64,000 bases of DNA from Vitis vinifera (Eukaryota; Streptophyta; Magnoliopsida; Vitales; Vitaceae), in assembly GCF_030704535.1 (NCBI RefSeq), contig NC_081820.1:26703001-26767000 (forward strand), written 5' to 3'. The notes beneath the pieces were generated by a model that searched no databases, was not told the origin of the DNA, and saw only the letters and a list, made by a program, of their open reading frames with translations. Position 1 is the stretch's first letter. Each line of letters opens with the position of its first letter. The position numbers were made by a program, and so were the translations under genes. Shown here one piece after another: positions 48,986 through 60,894 of the stretch.

Positions 48986-49828
48986 GGGGTCGAATAAAGA
49001 AACATCATTTGCAGAGTTAAAAAAACATTCACGGTCGTTAAGAGAAGTTTATACATATATATAGGTTTAGGAATTTTTTCCCTTATTTAATGTAGGATAT
49101 TGCCTTCAATCTTATAATCAAATGATATGGTTTGTTACTTGGATGCATGACCTCTAGAAAACTTCTCATTTATATCTCATGGGTGATTTCCCTTTTTCCC
49201 CAGAAAAGGCAAGAAGACAAGAAGCTGTTGCAATATCTCATCAATAATGGGACATGAAATCTACAAGCTGTTGAGACCTTGCTGCCTGTTGATTTGCCAC
49301 AAAAAAAAAAAACCTGCAAACAGCAATGCCAAGCAGGTGATGAATCATTTAACTTTATTGATAGATGGCATCAGTGGTTTTCCTGTGAAACTTCCAAATC
49401 TACCATATTTGCTTCCCTTGATCATGAAACAATGGTGAAAACAACTCTAAACAGCCTCATCTATATCTTATGAAAAAACCTATCCGAAAAAACACCTCCT
49501 AGAGCACCTTTTTCAACTAAACAAACAACTTCCCAAGAATTTTCTCAAGTGTATGTAACTACTGGCTTTCCATTGGAATCTATAAGAACATATATAGCTA
49601 TAACCAGTTTGGAGAAACTTATTTTGGGCTGCTCTCTCCATATGCCTGGATGAATAGCAGAAAGCACATTTTTTAGGGCAGAGTGGATTATACTAAACCT
49701 GGACATATTTACCACCCATTTCCTCACACTGATCATATTGGATCAAACCAGCATCCGGGTTTTGTGGATCTCAGACTAGATGTGATTTGCAGCTGCATCC
49801 TCATTTAACCTGATCATGAAATATGAAT
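48986..49828. other. Intergenic DNA, no gene recognised
   Basis: Short open frames at 49247-49473 lack any family resemblance or gene structure. Confidence 0.5.
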
Positions 49829-50404
49829 AAAGATGGCAATGAGACAGGATTGTGACGGCAATAAGACAGGTTTGAGATGGGTTAATATCATTGTAACTCG
49901 TCCTATTATTTAAATATATTTCATCCTCACACACACAAAAGAAAAAAAAAAAGTAAAAGTAAAAATAAAAATAAAAAAACGGGTTTGAGCATGTTTTTTT
50001 TTTCTTTTAACTTTTTTAAAATTTAATTACCTAAAAATAAACATAATTTGTAAGTATATAAATATCATATACCTTTATATTTTATTTTAGTGAAAAATAA
50101 ATTTTGATTTATATGTGTTAAAAGAATGAAAAAATTAATGAAAAAAAAATTAAATGAAAGTCATTTTTTATCAAGTATACATATAATCGAGCCCATTGAA
50201 ACAAGAAAAATACCTGAACCTGATTTAAACTTCAAAAAATTTCTCAAACTCATCTCTAACTCATTTATCATTTTCCAAAATCCATCATTAATGATAGGAT
50301 AGAGTGGATAAGTGTCATCCCTAAACTCATTTCTAACTCGTTTATCATTTTCCAAAACCCATCATTAATGGTATAGGATAGAGTGGATAAGTGTCATCCC
50401 TAAT
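49829..50404. mobile_element. Decayed hAT-like element (GGGATGGCAATG family)
   Basis: Left 'agatggcaatgagacagg' and right, reversed, 'tagggatgacacttatcc' resemble the ends of the element at 56851. An internal tandem pair of about 110 bp ('tcatttatcattttccaaaa', 'taggatagagtggataag') lies at 50255-50400. No clean target duplication. Confidence 0.45.
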
Positions 50405-53400
50405 CATGAGTTCAACAGGTGGAATTGTTAAACCTAACCATTCAACTTTGAGTTGGGTGGTTGGTTGAGGGAGAAATGCAACATCGCAATCACCATTGAC
50501 CTTCTTAAAAAATTCATCATTGATTAATTGGAAGTTTATTTGATATAGGCTCAATAAGAAGACCAAAGACCATCTTTCAGAGATCAGTGATTTGATCTCA
50601 GGATTAAAAATCTTTCTCTTTTACCACTCAAAATTTGATTGAATTGATGAAATCACTCGAAAGGACTCTTTTGGATACATGTAATTTACTATTGGGATAT
50701 ACCCACTTAGTAAGATATCCTGCTTTTTCCATTTACCAGGCGCCTGAGGTCAATGACTTTACCAAAAATTCAAATAAGAAGCTCAGTGCAGTTGGGTAGG
50801 TTCACAGGTGGGAGGATGAATGATCATAGATCAACCATGGGGTTGAATTAATGGTGAGAAAACCACCTTCATTATTGTGAAAAGATCAAGATGGGAGTTT
50901 ATGACTGACTTGGGCATACTACAATACCAAACAATACTTTTTTACTACCACCATACCGAAAACATGTCATTGTACACTTGAGTTTTATTTGTTTTAACAA
51001 TACTTAGTCTCGTTTATTTGTAGTACGATACCATTTATATCTCAGTCTTATTTGTATTATTATTCAACTATCTAAATTTTATTGCACACATTCAATAGTC
51101 TAGATAGAGTTTGTTAGATACTGATCATTCAATACTTTACCATTAATTTCCCCTATATATTCGAAATTTTCTATTTTGTTTATGGAGAATCTTTGGCATT
51201 CAAGAATATTTGGGTTCATCAACTAGGTAATCCAATTAGCTTAATATTGAACAATATTTAGGATTTTCAAGATTCAAGATCCTTCCTTCTATATTATTTC
51301 AAATCATCGCCTTCTAGGCCTTATCATTAACATGAAAGTGAATGTAAAACGAGCCTTTAATTTCTCATATCGATATTGTTCCTGGAAAGCTTATTTTCCA
51401 CTTAGTCTAAAGTCACTCATAACTTTAAAATATATATGCATGATTAAACTAGAGAAACTCATTATATATTTCATATTACAATTACCCTTTATGTAAACAC
51501 AATAAGGATATTATATCTTATGAAATTGAGAGGTATATACTCAAAATACTCACTTAAAGTCTCACAGCCCAATAAAAGGTTCACTCAAATACCATTTAAA
51601 TGATTCATTCCCTTTTATCTAAATATTGTTTGCTCTAAACTCAACGAACTCCCATAATTTTAAAACACGTTTATAAAACACTATTCCAATCATATTGGAT
51701 GATTGGAGTCAAATGAAATTCATTTAGAAACCATTTGCATTAAGAATTGAACCGTTGACCTTCACCACTTACACTACTTTCCTTACAATCCCCTTCCTTC
51801 ATCATCAATTTACCCTATTTTTCCACTCTTATCCAAGAGAGATTATCTCTTAGTAATAATAAAAAAATACAAGTGCATTTTGAAGAGCTAATATTTTTTG
51901 AGCTTGTTGGACATTGTGTGATTCGTATCAGCACAAAGAAAATGAGGATCATTGAATAGCATGATATTATAATGAAAATTTTATTAGGTTGTGTATGACT
52001 CACACCATTAGAGAGATGAGAATTATAGAAAATAGGAGACATGATATCATACTTGATAACTATTTTGTTGGGCTGTGCATAAGACTAAGAAAGATTGGAA
52101 TCATTGGAAGACATGATATTAAATTGAGTTGTGTGATGACTCACATTACCATTAAAAATAATGGGAGAATCAATGGAGAGTTGATATATATTAATGAAAA
52201 TTTTATTAGGTTGTGTTGGGTAATTGATTACTACTCAAAAAGAGCATATTTTAGATAATAATTATCATGAGTTTCACATCTTTTGAATAGTAATTATGCC
52301 TAAAACACTCAATTCAGATGTTGTTTCCCTTGCAAGAGTTATTAATAAGTTTTATGAAGTTTTGGAGTTATTTCAAGATAGGATTTTAATAAATTGGTGA
52401 CAAAAGAGATAAATCAAATTGAATAGAACAAATAATGTTGATAATGATCCAAATGCATAATGAAAGAAGTAATGCAATTGGTTTTGATCGGGATTTGAGC
52501 TGATTTGGATGTAGTTAAAGTGGAAAAACAAAAAAAAATTGAAAAAATGACAAAAAAAAAACTTAAAAATCAAATATTTCCATTTCGCATGATGATATGA
52601 AAATTTTGCATGACTATGCGAAATGGACCAAAAGGTGGATTTGCCAAGGAGAATTTCAAAATTGATTTCACATGATCATGCGAAATGCTTCAAGAAGATG
52701 TAAATTGCTACTACTGCATTTTTTATTTTGAACAATCATGCGAAATTGCTTAAGCTCTTGCAACATGGTTATTTTATTATTAAACTCCAAATTGCTTGAT
52801 GAAGAAGCTTCTAAAAGACCTCTTAAATGATGCCAAGTGTCCACTTGACATTGGCCTATAAATAGAAACTTGATTTTCTTATGAAAAAAAAGTTCTTTTT
52901 AGACACTTCTAATTGTAGAATTTTCTAAATTTTCTCTCTCAATAGAATTCTCTATTTTCCTTCATTTTCTCACTAGCCAAACATGCCTTGTGAGACCAAA
53001 TCTCCAAGCATGGGTGGCTAAATCCCGTTTTTCTCCGATGAAGGAGGATCTAGAGGCAAAATCTATGGGGAATTAAAGAAATGAACTTTAATTGCAAAGG
53101 TAATTTGATCCAATTGATTGATTAATTGAATTTTGGGGATTTTTCTCTTCAATTTGTTTTGAATGATTACTATAATGCAAATCAGGTGGATTCATTAAAT
53201 TCTTAAAGCTAAATTTGATGAGATTGAATAGTTGCATTGTGTGAATCATTTGAAGATAATTTAAAATGAATTGAATATATTATTTGAATTGGTCTCTTGG
53301 ATTAAATAATATAATTTAAAGAGAAATTAGATCTAGACCTAAAGCTAAATAAAAAATCAGTTTAAATGAAAATTTAGATTTTCAATCTAACTTGATGAAA

Positions 53401-54769
53401 AATATATCTTAATATTTATTCACCATAGAGATTGTTTTCTAGAAAATTCTAACTCTGAGAATTTCATTTCCTATTAATTTTCTTCTATTTCACATTTTAT
53501 TATTCCTCTCAATTTGAAATCATTGTTATTTTAAACTTTTATCATAAATTGTCAAATCAATTTCACTTGATCACAATCATTTCTTCTCCTCTCATTCAAG
53601 TCTTAATTACCGAGAACAATTCATCCTAATGGACGACACCTAAAAACCACTATACTGTAGTAGTTTCTACTAAAACCACTTTTTGATCGGATACAAACTA
53701 CTCTAGAATAGTGAATTATGTTATAAATTGTGTTTTGATGCAATAAAGAACGAAAAATCAATCGATCGGTAGTGTTTCATTCTAAGATATAAAACTCTAT
53801 TTATGGATGAAAATTTTATGACCAATGCAATCTATGTATGTTGAAAGTTTTTTTGATTTATGTAAATTTTGAAAGCAAAAGAGTTTCAATTTGAATAAGT
53901 AGGTATGGATAGAGACAAAAATGGGACAAGGTAGATGAGAGATCAATTGTATTTGTCATTGTTTACATATATGTTTCTTATTTTTGTCTCATTTCTTGTA
54001 TTAGATTAGGTGGATTGAGACAAGAAATCCCTACTAAGGAAACAAGTTTTACATCTTCATCACATTTTTCGTTTTAGAATTTATATTTTAGGGTTTTATT
54101 TTCTAGATAGTAAATTATACATGATGGTCAATGGATCAAAGCTATCTAGTTTGTTTGATCAGAATTACTAATATCTTTGTTAGTGTTAACACTATCGATA
54201 TAAGTATCAATATCTGCACATTATTAGTAAAAATTAATCTCTACATGTTTGGATTTTCTTGAACAAATCTTATAGTCCATTGCTATGACTTTCTTTAATT
54301 TCTCCTTCCTCTTCTTCTAAATTGTTGATTAATTTGTATGACCATCGAGTAACTATTGTATTGATTTTCTTTATTCCAATGGATTTTTTTTTATATTGTT
54401 TGATGGTTGGGGTCATTTCTAATCATATAAAAAAAATTAAAAATTTTGCTTGATCTTTTGAATTTGGATCAACTTTTCCTTGTTCCAAAAATAACAAAAG
54501 TCCTTTCAAATTAAGATTTGATGGCAATTTTATAGTAAATTAATTGATGAAGTTGAAAAAAAGAACCAGCTTTTGTTGATAATGATTTTCTATTAAATGT
54601 GTATTCAAATTCTCGATAACCAATAGTAAGAAGAATACCACAAATTTTATTTATGCAAAACTTCTTGGAATTTTCTCTAGACATTTTATTTATAATTGAA
54701 GGTGAAAACATTTTTTTTATTGTTCTACGGTTCACTTAACAAGGGATAATATATTCTAAGTGTTAATGG
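50405..54769. other. AT-rich intergenic DNA with a possible LTR relic
   Basis: No gene. About 51900-52260 holds three rough copies of 'gacatgatattataatgaaaattttatt'. About 52570-53800 has features of an old retrotransposon LTR: 'cctataaatagaaac' (52856) followed by a T- and C-rich stretch, 'catgggtggctaaatccc', and the repeated palindromic 'catttcgcatgatgat' strings at 52577-52690. No partner LTR or coding region is seen, so a solo LTR is only a guess. Confidence 0.35.
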
Positions 54770-55364
54770 GAATAGGGTCCCAACCCCGTTTCATTTCGGT
54801 TCAAATTTATTCAATTTTCCCCATCTTAAATTCAAACCCTTGATTATCATTTCCTTGTTCTCATCTCATTAGGGGCAAATCCCAAGGAAGAGACTACATG
54901 GGTATTTTGAGGAAAATGCTAAGGTACTATAACTTACCGAACAAGATATATGGACCATTAAAATATGTATAACGAGATCTAAACCATTGAACAATGATAC
55001 AAATGAATGAAACCAAGGTAGAAGGGTAAAAAATGAGACTATAATACAAACAATAGAACCAAAAAATGTATCAGTGAACCATCTAATTAATGGTAACTTC
55101 TCAAAATAAGTACAAAAAAATGTCATTCAATGCTATTAACCAATGTCATCTTTTGATCATTCCTATCCTTTAAATCCACAAGTCATGATGGGACGACTCT
55201 CCCATTATACAAGTTTGGGCTTAATTTATTATTTTTAGCCAGAGATCAACCAACGAGGTCCACCTATTACCACTTTCACCCATCAACGTGATCTTGCTAT
55301 AAAAAGGAAACCCCACTTAGATATGATGTTCCTCCTCGTCATTCTTGTGAGCTAGCTTGTTCTT
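54770..55364 (+). promoter_or_regulatory. Promoter of RING copy 4, cut by a Mutator-like element
   Basis: Homologous to 45880-46240. TATAAAAA at 55298-55305. The last nine bases, CTTGTTCTT (55356-55364), are the left target duplication of the following element, so TATA box and start codon are now more than 1.1 kb apart. Confidence 0.7.
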
Positions 55365-56429
55365 GAGTTTAAATCCAAAATAATCCATTTGTTGAAAAAA
55401 ATGGTAAGAATAATACACATCTCAAAATATTTGTCAAACTAGTCTTTTATATCCATGTAAGCATCCGCATAGATTTCTCTTTTTAAGTGTAAAAAATCAT
55501 TGTTGGTGACTGTGATTTTAAGAGTTTCAGAAATATCTTTAAAACCACAATTAGTAACTGTGGTTTCAAAATTATTTTTAATTCACACCCATTTTAATAG
55601 TATTATGATTTTAATATTATTTTTAAAATATTCTTTATCATAATAACCATAAAAAAAATATTTTTGTCATAATAATCATAAAATCACAGTCACAGACAGT
55701 GGTTTTACAATTTTCTTTAAAACTAGAGTCACAAACTGTTTTAAATTTTTTCATTGTAAAAAAGTTCATTTATAAGTGAGGAAAATTTCTTACAATTTTC
55801 CATTGTCAGTTTAAAATTATTTTTTTGACAATTCATGACAATTCATTTCCTACATGCATTCCCATAAAAATTTATATATTTATGTTAAATAAAATATTTA
55901 TTTAAGGAAATTTATAAGAAATGAACTTTAAGGAAATTTGGTACATCCTTAAGAAATTTTGGTACATCCATAATTTATACTAAAATTAAAAATAAAAAAA
56001 CAAAGTTCTAAAATCTCATATAGTTTTTTTAGTTATGGTTACATGTCCCCCTCTAACCGTGGTTTTAAAGAACTTTAAAACCACAATCATAGACTATGGT
56101 TTTATGATTATTATGACAAAAAATATTTTTTTATGGTTATTATGATAAAAAATATTTTAAAAATAATATTAAAATCACAATACTATTAAAACGAGTGTGG
56201 ATTAAAAATAATTTTGAAACTACAGTTACTAATTGTGGTTTTAAAGATATTTTTAAAACTTTTAAAACCACAGTTACCAACGGTGATTTTTTATACTTAA
56301 AAATAAAAAATAAAAAAAAATCTATGTGGATGTTTACGTGCATACAAAATATTAGTTTAACAAATATTTTGAAATGGGTACTAATCTTACCATTTTTTTC
56401 AACAAATGGATTATGGTCGGCTTAAACTC
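55365..56429. mobile_element. Mutator-like foldback MITE with 9-bp target duplication
   Basis: A 1065-bp element with two arms of about 370-390 bp that mirror each other: outer ends GAGTTTAAATCC and GAGTTTAAGCCG, then ATAATCCATTTGTTGAA in both. It is flanked by perfect CTTGTTCTT copies at 55356-55364 and 56430-56438. Nine-base duplications and long inverted arms are typical of Mutator-like elements. No transposase. Confidence 0.9.
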
Positions 56430-56850
56430 CTTGTTCTTCTTCTTTCTCTTATTCCTTCCTTTCCACTACTCTTCCCTTTACCTGATCATGGATTTCTTTT
56501 CTCTTAGCTTTGAGAGCACAATAATCATATCACAAATCCTCCGAATCCTTTTCTCATCAGGCCATTTTTTCAAGGACATGCTCAAGCTTCTCCTCTCTTA
56601 TACCCCTCTCTCAGCCGACTCCCATGCAGATGCACAAGATTCTGAAACTTCTTCACAGAACTACAACACCCCATCTCCTTTATTTGTCCCAGTTCCTGTC
56701 CATTGTGTAATTGAGTCCTTGAAAGACCAGCTCCGGGTGGTGGAATACACCCGGCTTCTCGACGAGTCCAAAGCCACGAAAGAAGGTGATTCACAGTGTG
56801 CAGTGTGCTTGAATATCATAGGAGAGGAGCATGAAGTGAGGGAGCTTGGA

Positions 56851-57693
56851 TAGGGATGGCAATGGGGCGGGTTTTTTCGGGTACCTGCCCCTAATGGGAC
56901 AAGATTAAATTTTATTAAACGAGTTTGGGACGGGTTTGGGAATGGTTTAAAAAACCCAAAGCGGGTTCGGGGCGGGGGCGGGTATTGCCCCACCCCGCCC
57001 CGCCCCGCCCCGATCCTCCATCACACTTTTGCCCTTGAACTCTTCCACCGTTCTGGGTATGGCAGCTTCCTGTCGCCGGAAACCAAAGAGCTTCTTCTCC
57101 ACTTCCAAGACTCACCGGAGAGGACACGAAGAGAAGAACCGGAAGGGGAAGCTGGCCAGTCCAGGTTGTGATGTCGTCAGATTCAACAATCAGAGATCTG
57201 ATCGCGGCGGCACTACGACAGTACGCGAAGGAGGGGCAGCGGCTGGAGTTACCCACAGAGATCTGATCGCAGCGGCACTACGACAGTACGCGAAGGAGGG
57301 GCGGCGACTGGCGTTACCCATGGAGATCTGATCGCGGCGGCACTGCAACAGTAAGCGAAGGAGGGGCGGCAACGTTACCCATAGAGATCTGATTGTGGCG
57401 GTGTTGCGGCAGTCCACGAAGGAGGGGTGGTGGTTGGCTTTACCCATAGAGACCTTATCGCGGCGGCACTGCGGCAGTAAGCCCTGTCTCGCCGGTTTCA
57501 ATGGTGAATTCAAAAAAAAAAAAAAAGTTAAACGGGGCGGGCAGGGCGGGTATAAGAATTTATTGTACCCGCCCTGCCCCGCCCCGCCCCGTTTAAGTTT
57601 TTAAATGGGACGGGGATGGGATTTATTTTAAATAAACGGGGCAGAGTTGGGATGGGGGCGACCCGTCCCGAACCCGCCCCGTTGCCATTCCTA
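56851..57693. mobile_element. Non-autonomous hAT element in RING copy 4, 8-bp target duplication
   Basis: An 843-bp element with inverted ends TAGGGATGGCAATGGGGCGG and TAGGAATGGCAACGGGGCGG. It is flanked by perfect AGCTTGGA copies at 56843-56850 and 57694-57701. G+C is far above the window average. Inside are five tandem units of 61-65 bp. No transposase, so it needs one from elsewhere. Confidence 0.95.
57193..57490. repeat. Five tandem units of 61-65 bp inside the hAT element
   Basis: GAGATCTGATCGCGGCGG-like starts lie at 57193, 57258, 57323, 57384 and 57449. Each unit continues with a 'gcggcactacgacagtacg' type core and 'cgaaggaggggc'. Confidence 0.9.
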
Positions 57694-57902
57694 AGCTTGG
57701 AAACTGCTGTCATGTGTTCCACAAAGAGTGTATAGATGTTTGGATGGATCAGGGCCAGGCAACTTGCCCTCTGTGCAGATCAAAGCTACTACCTACAGCT
57801 GCAGATGAACATGGAAGGGACGAGATGATCAAGAATGGAGGAGGTCCATGGAGGAGGGAGAGGATGATTTACTTATTTGGTGAAGATTATGTGATGGGGT
57901 AA

Positions 57903-60800
57903 TGGCTTGGGCCCCATTTGGTTGCTGTTTGAGGCCAAGTTTGCTGCCTCTGATGCTGTACCTGGTTTTTCATACTGCAGAGAGCAAGTCTTCATTCCAA
58001 TATCATCTTCCACTCCTACCTCCAATAATTCTACTCTTGTCTTTATCTTTTCTTCTAGATTAGTTAAATACTACTGTCCCCACATTATGCTTCATCCAAT
58101 CATAGAGTGGCTTTTCCCTACCATATATACCAAAAAAAAAATTGATCAATAAGAAACAAATACCAAAAATGGTTGATTCAAAATCGATATATGTTTTATT
58201 TATTTTTACTTGATTTATATCCAATCTTTTTTTTTTTACACAAAAAAAATTAATAATTCAACATGATATCAAATTTTTGTTTGATGGGAGGTCATATATA
58301 TTTGTTTCCCCCATTTGCATATTTGTTTCCCAATTTATCAGTTTGTCTATCCTATTGACTTAAACTTTTAAAAAAATTGGTAGTTCAACGATACTTTTGT
58401 AATATCATGTAATGATCTAAATTTAATTATAAATATAATAACTTGCTCTCTCTCTCATATACATATTGTTCATTCTAAATTCAACAAAGAACTTACAACT
58501 TTAAAATACATATGTAAGATTTAGAGGAATTCATATATAAACTTTTTCTCGAGAAATTTTATTATATATCAATAACTTAAATTAAAAGTTTTAAACTAAC
58601 ATGGGCTTGGCTTCAATTGAAACCAAAAGGGCCCAATACAACCCAATTGTTTATATGTTTATACTTATTAATCCAAGTCTAATTCAATTTTAACCCAAAC
58701 TAAAAAAATTAGAACCTCTTTTTTGTCAATGCAAAACTATAATCCAACTATTTAATATTACAATCTATTAGATGATTTCTTTTCTTTTTTTTATTGATCT
58801 TCTATGAACTTGTCAAATTACAAAAAGGATGATGTCAAAAGCTATATATGTTTTCCTTTTTTGTCCTTACCTTATTTGGAAAAAAATAAAAAGAGACAAT
58901 CATGAAAAAAATACAAATTTTTAAGCGAATTCGAATTGATAAACAAATTAAACAAATAGGCTTAATGTTTGATTTTGCTACCAACTCAACTCAATACCGT
59001 AGTACCCCTTAAACCTCTCCATATGCATCTTCCCTCCGTTGCTTGAGCCCAAGTGAGAAGATTTTGGGGCTAGAAATTGGGCTTATGCTTTGACCCCATC
59101 TTAACAAAAAAGGAAGGAGCATGGCATATGAGCCAACCAATAAAGCAAAACACATTGATCTAGATGACCCAAATCCACAATTTGGAGCTAGATAACTTGT
59201 TCAGGTTAACTTCATCCAATCTTAAATCGATATGATGTTTGGGAGGGTTTGGATAAGTATTTTTTATGTTTGAATTGAACTTGAGTTAAATTTTCTCCAA
59301 TCAAACTCAATAGGGGTTGGGTTTAACCTAAGGGTTTGGACAACTCGAGTATTGTTGATAGATTTGAGGGTTGGTCGCGTCCATCAACTCCCCTTATATT
59401 TAAACGTCGTGATCATTTGAGTGAATGTACTATAAGGTTAAGGTGTGTGTCTTTCCTTATAATAATTGCTTTTAAAAGAGTTGGTAAAATCTGAGGTCCT
59501 ATAAATGGTATCAAAGTCGAGGTCATAGGTTGGAACCCAGGTGTGTCTGTGAAGGGGGAAATTGTTGACAGATCGAAGGGTTAGTCGCATCCATCAACTC
59601 TCCTTGTATTCGAATGTCGTGGGCGCTTGGGTATGCATGGTGCGCACCTTTTCTAATAACAATTACTTTTAAGAGAATTAGTAGTACATAAAGTCCTACA
59701 AGAATCAAATCCTAATCCAATTTAATATTTTGTAATATTTATAATTTATATGATTATATATAACATTATTATGTTTATATTATTTCAAATAATTTAAAAA
59801 TATTATATTTAATTGTATTATATATCATTTATTTTAAAATGACCAAAAGTTTAATCCAAACCAACTCAAATTCAAGTAATAGAATCCAAATAACTTAAGT
59901 TTAACCCAAACCGAAAACAATTGGAAATGACTTAACTCAATTGAACATTTTGGATTAGATGTGAAATTTTTTAGAATTTTGATTGAAAATATATTATTTC
60001 GGATTGAGGTCTAACAAATGTGAAAACTAGGGCTATAATTTGGAAGAGTTTGTGATGACTAATTTGAGTCAAACTCCAATTTGAACTTAAGATACTCAAC
60101 CCAAATCAAATCTAACTTCATTTTTCTAAAGTTCGGGTTGATTAGATTAGACACAATGTTGAGGGTTGATTAGATTGCACAAGTCAAAATTTATCCATAA
60201 ATAACTTTTTTTCAAGGTATTTTCACTAAAATTTTAATAATAGTTAGATAAAATTTCAAAATAGTGACAAAAAAGTAACAAAAAAAAAATTATATATCTT
60301 TCAAAAAAAATAAAAAAATATGTCTCGTATAATATAATTTGATATTTTAAAAATATATATATAATAAAATAAATATTATTATATAAAATTATAAATATTA
60401 TAAAGATATTAAATTGAATTCGATTTGTCTGAAGCCTGATCTAAGCGTACCCAAAACTAAGCTCATGTTCAAAAACTTGACCCAAGTCTAAACTTAGCCC
60501 AACCGAGTATTGAGTCCGCCAAGTGTTTGGATCAGATCAACTCGCCGCCCATATTGAAAACTCAACCCTTCTTGTGGCCCAAAATCCCAAGGAGAGAGAA
60601 AGGAGAAAAGATGAGAAAAATGACGAATCAAATGACATAAAGGAATATCTGAAATGGGATCCCCAATGCAAAATCAAATCCAGGAGTTAGAATCCAATCC
60701 AAACCAGAAGTATAGAAAGTAGAGGAAACCCACCTCTTCTTCCAACCCTCAATCCACAATCACATATTCATATTCCTTCTCTTTCGCCCCCATTCTCATC
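57903..60800. other. 3' flank of RING copy 4 and AT-rich DNA
   Basis: To about 58090 this matches the copy 2 flank. A diverged direct repeat joins about 59352-59515 and 59562-59705 ('ttgttgatagatttgagggttggtcgc', 'ttttaaaagagttggta'); between them is 'tggtatcaaagtcgag', a primer-site-like string seen near LTRs. No gene recognised. Confidence 0.5.
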
Positions 60801-60893
60801 ATGGACTCTTCAACCCACATCACACAACCCATCTTCAAACTCCAAGAGCTGCCGCCACCTCCTCCTCCGCCGCCCCATAACGACACCCAGTGA
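60801..60893 (+). promoter_or_regulatory. Upstream ORF of the Nudix-like gene
   Basis: A 30-codon frame with a proline run (LPPPPPPPP) ends in TGA one base before the main ATG (tgaTATG arrangement at 60891-60897). It is in a different frame from the main protein. If in the leader, it could lower translation or feed reinitiation. Confidence 0.55.
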
Positions 60894-60894
60894 T

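Larger units (their letters stand above)
56488..57902 (+). pseudogene. RING-H2 ligase gene copy 4, interrupted by a hAT element
   Basis: The frame begins at ATG 56488 (MDFFSLSFES as in copy 2). It runs through CAVCLNIIGEEHEVRELG to 56850, where the element's first three bases make a TAG stop. After the element, from 57702, the reading continues in the same register with [24 protein letters not shown] and the same end as copy 2 (stop 57900-57902). Without the insert it would have 187 residues, the length of copy 2. The insertion lies between the first two zinc ligands and the rest, so the present protein lacks most of the RING. The 5' leader is also hit by the Mutator-like element. Confidence 0.92.

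Noticed and set aside
56915-57513. Overlapping open frames on both strands
   Set aside because: Products of the G+C-rich tandem units in the hAT element; no protein family.
59480-59560. tRNA-like string 'tggtatcaaagtcgaggtcataggttggaaccc'
   Set aside because: No acceptor stem or cloverleaf could be drawn; it fits a primer-site or repeat remnant better than a tRNA gene. I saw no tRNA, rRNA or CRISPR array in the window.
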